This document shows positions 8,271 through 13,138 of a stretch of 13,138 bases of DNA, one piece after another. The notes below the pieces were generated by a model that saw only the letters and a program-made list of their open reading frames with translations, did not search any database and was not told the DNA's origin. Each line of letters opens with the position of its first letter. The stretch's first letter is position 1. Made by a program: the position numbers and the translations under genes. The stretch comes from Chitinophagaceae bacterium (GTDB taxonomy: Bacteria; Bacteroidota; Bacteroidia; Chitinophagales; Chitinophagaceae): positions 1 through 13,138 of the forward strand of contig JALOMC010000029.1 of NCBI GenBank assembly GCA_025455665.1, written 5' to 3'.

Positions 8271-8408
8271 GATGTCAAATTTTTTCCGCCTTCATTCCGG
8301 TCAAGGTCCGGCGGATGGTTTAAAAAAATTGTGTTCCTCCACAGAGCCGGAGGGATGGCTTTATTGTAAACACCCGGAGGCATTTCAACAGTTGAGGGGC
8401 CGCCGATC
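8271..8408 (-). promoter_or_regulatory. Structured rplJ-rplL spacer
   Basis: Read on the minus strand, the spacer holds two possible hairpins. The first is CCTCC, 8 nt, GGAGG (8353-8336), followed within a few bases by a run of seven T, which resembles a leaky terminator. The second has arms TCCGCC and GGCGGA (8315-8285) around a 19-nt loop that itself contains two CCGG sites, and it ends close to the rplL start. I found no TAnnTTTG box. Stalk L12 is needed in several copies per ribosome, so control between rplJ and rplL is plausible, but the function here is inferred. Confidence 0.45.
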
Positions 8409-8547
8409 TTATTCAGCAGCAGGCGCTTTGGGCGCAGCCTCGGCAGCAGGTGCCTCGGGGGCAGCGGCTTCGGCAGCGGGGGCTTCGGCAGCGGCTGGCA
8501 CTTCGGCTACTGCTTCGGCGGCAGCGGGGGCTTCAGCACCAGCTTCG
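8409..8547 (-). repeat. Low-complexity repeat encoding the L10 tail
   Basis: The DNA is a degenerate set of gcagc, ggcagc and ttcggcagc units that encode Ala-Glu-Ala-Pro repeats at L10 residues about 161-206. Such a tract can expand or shrink by slippage in multiples of three. Confidence 0.6.
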
Positions 8548-9029
8548 GCCTTGTTCAGCAGGGCGCTCAGTATGCGCTTGGCAGGGCTTTGCAGCAGGCC
8601 AATCACTTCACCAATCAGTTCATTCTTGGTCTTGATTTTGGTGAGGGTAGCCAGTTGGTTATCGCCTACAAATACATCGCCGTTGATGAAGGCAGCCTTC
8701 AGTACAGGCTTCTCCCCCTTCGATTCGGTACGGAACGAGCTCAGGATCAGCGCCGGGTCTTTCGGGTTTTCCGAAAACATCAGGGCCGTTACCTGCTGCA
8801 GGCTGTCGTACACGCCGGCATACTTTTCAGCGTCCAGCGATTCCAACGCTTTTTTGATCAGCGTGTTCTTGGCCACTTTCATTTCTACCTGCTTGTCGAA
8901 GCATACGCGACGCAGCTTGCTTACCTGCGCTACAGTCAGGCTTTCGGTATTGGTGATATAGAAGTTGTTGTACTGAGAGAATTTGTCTTTCAGCACTTCA
9001 ATCACTTCATTTTTTTGAACTTTAGTCAT
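8409..9029 (-). CDS. rplJ: 50S ribosomal protein L10 with Ala/Glu/Pro-rich C-terminal tail
   Basis: Base of the ribosomal stalk: the N-terminal domain binds 23S rRNA and the C-terminal helix carries the L12 dimers. Residues 1-160 are ordinary L10 (MTKVQKNEVIEVLKDKF at the start, VAKNTLIKKAL at 52-62, and the helix ELIGEVIGLLQSPAKRILSALL at 137-158). Residues 161-206 are an extension made almost wholly of Ala, Glu and Pro in a degenerate EAPAAEA repeat. Most L10 proteins end near residue 165-175. The tail DNA is a GC-rich low-complexity repeat. The frame ends in a normal stop at 8409, so this is not an obvious frameshift. The start at 9029 gives the expected N-terminus. Confidence 0.96.
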   Translation of the reverse strand: MTKVQKNEVIEVLKDKFSQYNNFYITNTESLTVAQVSKLRRVCFDKQVEMKVAKNTLIKKALESLDAEKYAGVYDSLQQVTALMFSENPKDPALILSSFRTESKGEKPVLKAAFINGDVFVGDNQLATLTKIKTKNELIGEVIGLLQSPAKRILSALLNKAEAGAEAPAAAEAVAEVPAAAEAPAAEAAAPEAPAAEAAPKAPAAE

Positions 9030-9104
9030 TGTTGCTCTTTTTCAAGTTGAACAAATCAACCATTTCACTCCGCCGGGCCGGGGCCTTTAGCAGAGGGCCG
9101 TGGC
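9030..9104 (-). other. rplA-rplJ spacer
   Basis: This 75-nt spacer holds a GC-rich patch (9071-9100, with two GGCC sites able to pair) and a small inverted repeat GTTGA, ACAAA, TCAAC at 9046-9060, about 17 nt before the rplJ start. It has no TAnnTTTG promoter. It might carry a translational control element for rplJ, but the stems are short. Confidence 0.3.
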
Positions 9105-9797
9105 TTAGTGAATGAACGATTTGGTGTCGACAGCGATGCCAGGGCTCATGGTGCTGGCCAGGCTTACCCCTTTCAGGTAGGTGCCCTTAGCCGATGAAGG
9201 CTTCAGCTTGATGAGAGCCGTGATCAGCTCGTTGCTGTTTTCAGCAATCTTTTCGGGGGTAAACGATACGCGGCCAATAGATGCGTGTACAATACCAGCC
9301 TTGTCTACCTTGAAGGCGATTTTACCACCCTTCAGGTCGTTCACGGCAGCAGCCACATCGTTGGTTACGGTACCGGTTTTGGGGTTGGGCATCAGGTTAC
9401 GCGGACCCAGAATTTTACCCAGCTTACCAATCTTCGGCATCACGGCAGGTGTAGCCACAATCACGTCTATATCGGTCCAGCCACCTTCAATCTTCTGAAT
9501 GAACTCGTCCAGGCCTACAAAGTCGGCGCCGGCACCTTTGGCTTCGGCTTCTTTGTCGGGCGTGCACAGTACCAGCACACGCTTGGTCTTACCAGTGCCA
9601 TGGGGCAGGGTTACCGTACCGCGGATCGCCTGGTCGGCTTTCTTGGGGTCTACACCCAGGCGGATGTGCAGGTCTACAGAGCTATCAAATTTGGTGCAGT
9701 TTACTTCTTTCACCAGTGCAGCAGCTTCAGGCAGGGTGTACAGCTTGTCCTTATCAACCCGTGCTTCAGCTACTTTCCTTTTTTTAGTCAGTTTCAT
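9105..9797 (-). CDS. rplA: 50S ribosomal protein L1
   Basis: Forms the mobile L1 stalk next to the E site and in many bacteria represses its own operon by binding the mRNA. It is 230 residues, the normal length, with a typical N-terminus (MKLTKKRKVAEARVDKDKLY). The family signature GKLGKILGPRNLMPNPKTGT is in the middle of the protein and GKIAFKVDKAGIVHASIGRVSF follows. The ATG at 9797 is 52 nt after the rplK stop, so the pair is cotranscribed. In E. coli the L1 target is the rplK leader; the structured leader found here at 10297-10400 could play that part, which is an inference. Confidence 0.97.
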   Translation of the reverse strand: MKLTKKRKVAEARVDKDKLYTLPEAAALVKEVNCTKFDSSVDLHIRLGVDPKKADQAIRGTVTLPHGTGKTKRVLVLCTPDKEAEAKGAGADFVGLDEFIQKIEGGWTDIDVIVATPAVMPKIGKLGKILGPRNLMPNPKTGTVTNDVAAAVNDLKGGKIAFKVDKAGIVHASIGRVSFTPEKIAENSNELITALIKLKPSSAKGTYLKGVSLASTMSPGIAVDTKSFIH

Positions 9798-9849
9798 AGT
9801 TTGCTTGTTTGCTTGCTACCCGGCGGGCGGGCAGGCAGGTTGATAAAAA

Positions 9850-10296
9850 TTAGTTGTTTTCCCAGGGAGCAGCACCCTCTACGTTCAGGCCCATGCTGCG
9901 GGCGGTACCGGCTACCATTTTCATGGCGCTTTCCAGCGTAAAGCAGTTCAGGTCGGGCATTTTGTCCTTGGCAATGGCCTCTACCTGTTCCCAGGTCACC
10001 TTGCCCACCTTCTGGCGGTTGCTTTCTTTCGAACCTTTCTGAATTTTGGCGGCTTCCATCAGCTGCACGGCAGCCGGAGCGGTTTTGATAACAAAGTCAA
10101 ACGACTTGTCATTGTACACGGTGATCAGTACCGGCAGCACCTTGCCCATTTTGTCTTGCGTACGGGCGTTGAACTGCTTACAGAACTCCATGATGTTCAG
10201 GCCCTTCGAACCCAAAGCAGGACCGATTGGGGGCGCTGGATTGGCTTGTCCTCCTTTGCATTGGAGCTTCACATAGCCAGTGATTTCTTTTGCCAT
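9850..10296 (-). CDS. rplK: 50S ribosomal protein L11
   Basis: Binds the GTPase-associated centre of 23S rRNA together with L10 and L12, and takes part in factor binding and stringent-response sensing. It is 148 residues, starting at the ATG at 10296 (MAKEITGYVKLQCKGGQANP). The frame is open upstream to 10425, but those codons have no similarity to L11 and cover the promoter, so the longer form is rejected. The N-terminal domain has the PPIGPALG proline-rich helix. The C-terminal rRNA-binding domain shows RQKVGKVTWEQVEAIAKDKMPDL and the conserved GTARSMG. It is first gene of the rplK-A-J-L unit. No secE or nusG lies upstream. Confidence 0.97.
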   Translation of the reverse strand: MAKEITGYVKLQCKGGQANPAPPIGPALGSKGLNIMEFCKQFNARTQDKMGKVLPVLITVYNDKSFDFVIKTAPAAVQLMEAAKIQKGSKESNRQKVGKVTWEQVEAIAKDKMPDLNCFTLESAMKMVAGTARSMGLNVEGAAPWENN

Positions 10297-10320
10297 GATA
10301 AAAACGTTTTTGGTGATAGC

Positions 10321-10343
10321 GTCCGGCCCTTTGTGGGCCAAAC
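10321..10343 (-). promoter_or_regulatory. Leader hairpin upstream of rplK
   Basis: On the minus strand GTTTGGCCC and GGGCCGGAC form a 9-bp stem with two G-U pairs and an ACAAA loop. It sits 25 nt before the rplK ATG in the predicted 5' leader. It could be an autoregulatory site for L1 or another ribosomal protein. No T-run follows closely, so a terminator is unlikely. Confidence 0.45.
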
Positions 10344-10348
10344 TCCCA

Positions 10349-10360
10349 AGATCATGATCT
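10349..10360. promoter_or_regulatory. 12-bp perfect palindrome in the rplK leader
   Basis: AGATCATGATCT is its own reverse complement. It lies about 47 bp downstream of the predicted -7 box of rplK. It could be a dimeric DNA-binding site; as RNA it could fold only with a strained loop. The inner ATCATGAT occurs again at 10674-10681, on the other side of the divergent spacer. Confidence 0.35.
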
Positions 10361-10406
10361 GCAAATACTTGCGTAACTACAGATGACAAAGAACTTTTTG
10401 GGGCCG

Positions 10407-10437
10407 CAAAAGTAGGCATCCCCACCTATACCAGCAA
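10407..10437 (-). promoter_or_regulatory. Bacteroidota-type promoter for rplKAJL
   Basis: On the minus strand a TTG (10437-10435) and TACTTTTG (10414-10407) are 20 nt apart. This matches the primary sigma consensus of the phylum, TTTG or TTG at -33 and TAnnTTTG at -7. Transcription should begin near 10400, giving a leader of roughly 100 nt. Confidence 0.7.
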
Positions 10438-10552
10438 CTATTGCCCACTATTTTTTCACAACCAGCCCCGCTAAAAGCAGCATTTGGGGCTGTCGGCAGT
10501 TGTGCACTCCCCGGCCACCGTTCGGGTGCCGCCGGGCTCCGCTATCGCTTCG

Positions 10553-10588
10553 GCCCCGCCTCGCCTGAGTCGAGGCGGGGCTAGCCCC
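10553..10588. repeat. Perfect 11-bp hairpin overlapping a 12-bp palindrome
   Basis: GCCCCGCCTCG (10553-10563) and CGAGGCGGGGC (10571-10581) are perfect inverted complements with a 7-nt loop. The 3' arm overlaps the palindrome GGGGCTAGCCCC (10577-10588), so two exclusive structures are possible. No T-run follows on either strand. The flanking words (CCGCTATCGCTTCGGCCCC) remind me of dispersed intergenic palindromic elements in Bacteroidota genomes, which I cannot check here. Confidence 0.6.
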
Positions 10589-10618
10589 TTTGGCCCCCGC
10601 AGCCCATCATCTGCTGTA

Positions 10619-10642
10619 CAGCGCCCGGCACAGCGCCCGGTG
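10619..10642. repeat. 12-bp tandem repeat in the divergent spacer
   Basis: CAGCGCCCGGCA is followed directly by CAGCGCCCGGTG, ten of twelve bases identical. The meaning is unknown. Confidence 0.5.
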
Positions 10643-10712
10643 CAGCAGGCGGCAGCTGCAGCCAGCCGCTCAAATCATGATGCCGGTCATGCACCACCCC
10701 CGGGGTCGCTGG

Positions 10713-10720
10713 TACCTTTG
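10713..10720 (+). promoter_or_regulatory. Possible -7 box of the usp gene
   Basis: TACCTTTG matches TAnnTTTG and lies 70 nt before the ATG of usp. It is nested in an inverted repeat, GGTAC CTTT GTACC (10711-10724). There is no TTG at the expected -33 distance, so the promoter is weak, regulated or used by another sigma factor. Confidence 0.4.
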
Positions 10721-10790
10721 TACCGGCACCGCCCGCCACTACCGGTTGCAGCGGCCCGGCGCTCCCCTATCACCTCTAAATGCCTGCCAT

Positions 10791-11621
10791 ATGAAACGCC
10801 TCATCGCCCCTGTCGATTTCTCCGATCTGTCGGTAAATGCCGCCCGCTATGCTGCCCATTTGGCCGCCTGGCTCAATATCGATCTGGAACTGCTGCACAT
10901 TGTACAGCTGCCCGTGGTGTATGGTGAGGTACCCATGCCCATAGGCGAGTACGACAGCATACAAGCCGAAGCGACCAGCCAACTAAACCAACTGGCTACC
11001 GAACTGGATAACCTGCTGCAAGGCCAGCTGATAGTGCACCAGCAGGTAAAAGTGGGCAGCCCCGTGTACGAGCTGATGCAGCTGAGCAAGCGCCCCGATG
11101 TGTATGCCATGGTGATGGCCACCCACGGCGCCGGCTCGGTAGAGCGGTTCTTTATTGGCAGCACCACCCAAAGCCTGGTAGAAGAAGCCGACTGCCCTGT
11201 GATAGTAGTGCCGGCCGGCTATGCCTTCAAAAAGCCACAGCGCCTGGCCCTGGCCAGCGATCTGAAGCAGGTGACCCACCGCACCCCCGAAGCCGGCATC
11301 CGCCAGCTGGTGGCCGATTTTGGCGCCCAGCTGGATATACTGCACGCCGACCCCGACTTTGGCGAGTTTGAACCTGCTGCCATGCAGGAAGAAGTAATGC
11401 TCGAAACCATGTTCAGCGATCTGCATCCCAAGTTCCGCTTTCTGCACAGCGGCGAGCCCGCCGCCTCGCTGGCCCGCTATGCCGAAGAAAACGGCTACGA
11501 CATGCTCATCACCCTGCCGCACCAGCGCAGCTTGCTCGAATCATTGTTCAGCCAAAAGCACACCGGCAAAATCATCCGGCAGGCCCACCTGCCCGTTTGC
11601 GTCATCCGCTGCCGCCAATAG
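10791..11621 (+). CDS. Universal stress protein, tandem UspA domains
   Basis: A soluble cytoplasmic protein of the Usp family, thought to support survival under starvation or stress; its direct activity is not known. I start it at the ATG at 10791 because MKRLIAPVDFSDLSVNAARYA is the standard family N-terminus. The upstream part of the open frame is not protein-like. Domain 1 is residues 1-142, with the nucleotide-loop region HGAGSVERFFIGS (112-124) and a closing CPVIVVP. Domain 2 (about 148-276) is shorter and degenerate, with TLPHQRSLLESLFSQKHTG (241-259) and LPVCVI near the end. The ATP motif G-2X-G-9X-G(S/T) is imperfect: the glycine is at the second rather than the third place after the first one, so ATP binding is uncertain. 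The 276-residue length fits the two-domain Usp proteins common in Bacteroidota. Confidence 0.92.
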   Translation: MKRLIAPVDFSDLSVNAARYAAHLAAWLNIDLELLHIVQLPVVYGEVPMPIGEYDSIQAEATSQLNQLATELDNLLQGQLIVHQQVKVGSPVYELMQLSKRPDVYAMVMATHGAGSVERFFIGSTTQSLVEEADCPVIVVPAGYAFKKPQRLALASDLKQVTHRTPEAGIRQLVADFGAQLDILHADPDFGEFEPAAMQEEVMLETMFSDLHPKFRFLHSGEPAASLARYAEENGYDMLITLPHQRSLLESLFSQKHTGKIIRQAHLPVCVIRCRQ

Positions 11622-11696
11622 TGCCCTCGGGGCATGGGTGGCCTGCAGGTGTCATTTCCTGCTAGTTTGGTCGTAGCCATCCTGGCAGCACGGCTG

Positions 11697-12089
11697 TTAC
11701 GATTTTTTGCTCATGCTGGCGGCCCAGGCCACCTGCGCCCAGCCAATTATGAGGGCCAGCCCGCCAATGGGCGTAATGGCGCCCAGCCACCGCATATCGA
11801 AGCGGGTAATATGGCTGATGGTCATGAGGTAAAGCGAGCCGCTGAAAATGCCAATGCCCAGGTAAAACGAAAACACGGCATGGTCCAGCCGCTTGCTGGG
11901 CTTCAGGCGCTTGTACACGCCAATGGCTACCAGCGCCAGGGCATGGTACATGTGGTACTGCACAGCCGTTTGAAAGGTGGCCAGCTGCTGCTCCTCCAGC
12001 CGGGCCTTGAGCACATGGGCCCCAAAGGCACCCAATGCCACGGCTACAGCCGCCAGTACGGCCCCCCAAAACACAGTTTTACTCGTCAT
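11697..12089 (-). CDS. DUF423 small membrane protein
   Basis: An inner-membrane protein of unknown function, 130 residues with about four hydrophobic segments. MTSKTVFWGAVLAAVAVALGAFGAH at the start is the family hallmark, including the GAFGAH motif, followed by YHMYHALALVAIG and FYLGIGIFSGSLYL, and a final TPIGGLALIIGW. The family includes YgdD of E. coli. I chose the ATG at 12089 because it gives the family N-terminus. It overlaps the end of aroK by 11 nt (12079-12089), so translation is probably coupled. A longer form from 12128 would add 13 residues without family resemblance. Confidence 0.92.
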   Translation of the reverse strand: MTSKTVFWGAVLAAVAVALGAFGAHVLKARLEEQQLATFQTAVQYHMYHALALVAIGVYKRLKPSKRLDHAVFSFYLGIGIFSGSLYLMTISHITRFDMRWLGAITPIGGLALIIGWAQVAWAASMSKKS

Positions 12090-12741
12090 ACGCTTGGTTT
12101 GCTTGTTGTTGATGCGCCACCTGCCCAATGGCAGCCACCAGGGCCGGCAGGTCTATGTGCTCATCGGTTACGCACAGGTGGGCGGCGCTGTAGCAGGCGG
12201 CCCGCTTTGCTTGTAGCGCCTCCACCCGCTGCATCAGTTCGGCTTTATCGGCCGCACTGGCCAGCAGGGGGCGCTTGTGGCGGCCCGGCCACAGCCGCTC
12301 GGCCAGCACCGCCAGCGGCGGATGCAGCCACACCACGGTGCCGTCCATTTTCATGAAATCGATGTTTTGGTGAAAGCAGGGTGCCCCGCCGCCACAGGCC
12401 AGCACCAGGGGCTGCCGCAGCTGCGGGTGGCGCAGCCAGTAGGCTTCCAGGTCGCGGAAATAGCCCTCGCCGTGCTGCGCAAAAATTTCGGGTACCGACA
12501 GGCCCGTTTGCTGCACGATCCACTCATCCAGATCAATAAACGGCACCTGCAGCCGTTCGGCCAGCTGGCGCCCCCAAAAGGTTTTGCCCGCCCCCATCAT
12601 GCCTATCAGGTATACCGTATGCGCTGTGCCGCTCTCCATCGGCCCCAAAAATCGGAAGAAACGCCGAGCTGAAGGCGGGTGTTTTTGCACGGGAGGTAGC
12701 CGTACCTCATTGTGGGAATAGTCGAACGTGTCTTCATTCAT
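12079..12741 (-). CDS. aroK: Shikimate kinase
   Basis: Phosphorylates shikimate at the 3-hydroxyl with ATP, fifth step of the route to chorismate and the aromatic amino acids. Motifs seen, numbering from 12741: Walker A GMMGAGKT (47-54), DLD (70-72), FRDLE with Arg96 (95-99), the GGG loop (117-119), and lid sequence GRHKRPLL (153-160) with Arg157. All key elements are present. The ATG at 12741 has a good Shine-Dalgarno-like GAGGA 7 nt ahead but gives 220 residues, about 40 more than usual. An internal ATG at 12639 (MESGTAHTVYLIG) would give 186 residues, nearer the family length. The first 34 residues have no family resemblance, so the true start is open. Confidence 0.93.
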   Translation of the reverse strand: MNEDTFDYSHNEVRLPPVQKHPPSARRFFRFLGPMESGTAHTVYLIGMMGAGKTFWGRQLAERLQVPFIDLDEWIVQQTGLSVPEIFAQHGEGYFRDLEAYWLRHPQLRQPLVLACGGGAPCFHQNIDFMKMDGTVVWLHPPLAVLAERLWPGRHKRPLLASAADKAELMQRVEALQAKRAACYSAAHLCVTDEHIDLPALVAAIGQVAHQQQANQAYDE

Positions 12742-12791
12742 TTATCAATCCTCAAAATGGAAATGTCAAATACCAGAGACTGCTACCTTTT

Positions 12792-13138
12792 TTAAATGGA
12801 AGCATTCTTGAAGCTTGAACCAGCAACAAAACGATTTGTAAACTTTGAGAAAAATAGTAGCAGCCCAAGTGTCAGCATTGGTAGTCCGTTTACCAAATAA
12901 TGCGATAATGAATGCTTATCAACGTATTGTCCCGGTGCCAAAAAAATTTGCCGTAAATAATGCCATCCGTCTAAATCAAATCTTTTCAATAGATAACTGA
13001 TAACAAAGACCAACACCGAATTCAACCAGAACCATTTCCGTTTAATGGGCCAAGGAGCAATAAATTTCGCGTCAATATAGCTGAAACTGTTTCGGGGAAG
13101 ATTCGCTGTGGCTAAGGAAGAATTATTACTTACTTTTT
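12792..13138 (-). CDS. Unrecognised small membrane protein, N-terminus cut by window edge
   Basis: The frame is open from the right edge of the window to the stop at 12792 (115 codons seen). A TTG at 13025 could be read as a start, but the codons before it remain open to the edge and look protein-like (FSYIDAKFIAPWPIKRKWFW), so the gene very likely begins outside. Two hydrophobic segments are visible: FWLNSVLVFVISYLL, and LPMLTLGLLLFF near the C-terminus. Between them is a polar part, RFDLDGWHYLRQIFLAPGQY. I do not recognise the family. The DNA is clearly richer in A+T than aroK next to it. The gap to aroK is 50 nt on the same strand. Confidence 0.55.
   Translation of the reverse strand, partial: KVSNNSSLATANLPRNSFSYIDAKFIAPWPIKRKWFWLNSVLVFVISYLLKRFDLDGWHYLRQIFLAPGQYVDKHSLSHYLVNGLPMLTLGLLLFFSKFTNRFVAGSSFKNASI

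Larger units (their letters stand above)
10438..10790. other. Divergent rplK/usp spacer, GC-rich and rich in inverted repeats
   Basis: No credible gene is present; the open frame running through it into usp has no recognisable protein features. The spacer contains a hairpin-palindrome cluster (10553-10588), a 12-bp tandem repeat (10619-10642), an ATCATGAT site (10674-10681), CCCCGGGG near 10698, and a TACCTTTG box (10713-10720). The rplK promoter is at its left border. Confidence 0.6.

Noticed and set aside
8269..8961. Plus-strand Ala/Ser-rich frame opposite rplJ
   Set aside because: It is the reverse reading of the L10 low-complexity tail and body, with no independent evidence.
9285..9941. 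Long plus-strand frame opposite rplA (218 codons)
   Set aside because: It is antisense to a certain ribosomal gene and has no recognisable domain; an expected shadow of biased codon use.
10297..10425. N-terminal extension of L11 to 10425
   Set aside because: The extra 43 codons do not resemble L11, and they cover the predicted promoter and leader structures. MAKEITGYVKLQ at 10296 is the standard start.
10590..10790. N-terminal extension of the universal stress protein to 10590
   Set aside because: The 67 extra residues are Arg/His/Pro-rich and not family-like. MKRLIAPVDFSD at 10791 is the family N-terminus.
11622..11634. TGCCC TCG GGGCA hairpin as a terminator between usp and the DUF423 gene
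   Set aside because: The stem is only 5 bp and no T-run follows on either strand. The convergent genes must end somewhere here, but this is not a convincing signal.
13023..13025. TTG at 13025 as the start of the right-edge gene
   Set aside because: The frame stays open upstream to the window edge with protein-like sequence, so a truncated gene is more likely than a TTG start.

Overview
The window looks like a chromosomal segment of a Bacteroidota bacterium, most likely from the Chitinophagaceae side of the phylum (the phylum is secure, the family is a guess). The evidence is a secreted giant protein with a type IX secretion (T9SS) C-terminal sorting domain, a promoter of the Bacteroidota type (TTG, 20 nt, TAnnTTTG) in front of rplK, ribosomal genes with little Shine-Dalgarno signal, and Bacteroidota-like L11, L1, L10 and L12 sequences. 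Base composition is moderate to GC-rich, except for an A+T-rich stretch at the right edge.

Left third, minus strand. A glycosyltransferase of the GT4/TuaH type runs off the left edge (1-1050). Upstream of it is a 1626-residue secreted modular protein (1111-5991). It carries an N-terminal alpha/beta-hydrolase domain, seven PKD-like domains, an internal SGNH/GDSL esterase domain, two copies of an unrecognised ~170-residue module, and a T9SS sorting domain. A perfect 13-bp inverted repeat lies between the two genes and includes the start codon of the glycosyltransferase. Upstream again is a multi-membrane-span GT-C-like glycosyltransferase (6146-7783).

Centre, minus strand. The ribosomal stalk cluster rplK-rplA-rplJ-rplL (10296 to 7899) has a recognisable promoter and a structured leader in front, and a strong intrinsic terminator directly behind rplL. 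Neither rpoB/rpoC nor secE/nusG, the usual neighbours, is present. The cluster is therefore an isolated transcription unit here. L10 has an unusual Ala/Glu/Pro-rich tail.

Right third. A tandem-domain universal stress protein (10791-11621, plus strand) diverges from rplK across a GC-rich, palindrome-rich spacer. Convergent to it is a coupled minus-strand pair, shikimate kinase (aroK) and a DUF423 membrane protein, whose reading frames overlap by 11 nt. An A+T-rich gene for an unrecognised two-span membrane protein enters from the right edge.

The best candidates for something under-described are the two-enzyme secreted protein with its duplicated PKD-plus-module block, the start-codon-sequestering hairpin downstream of it, and the rplKAJL unit separated from rpoBC and nusG. 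I see no CRISPR array, tRNA, rRNA, transposase or phage gene.
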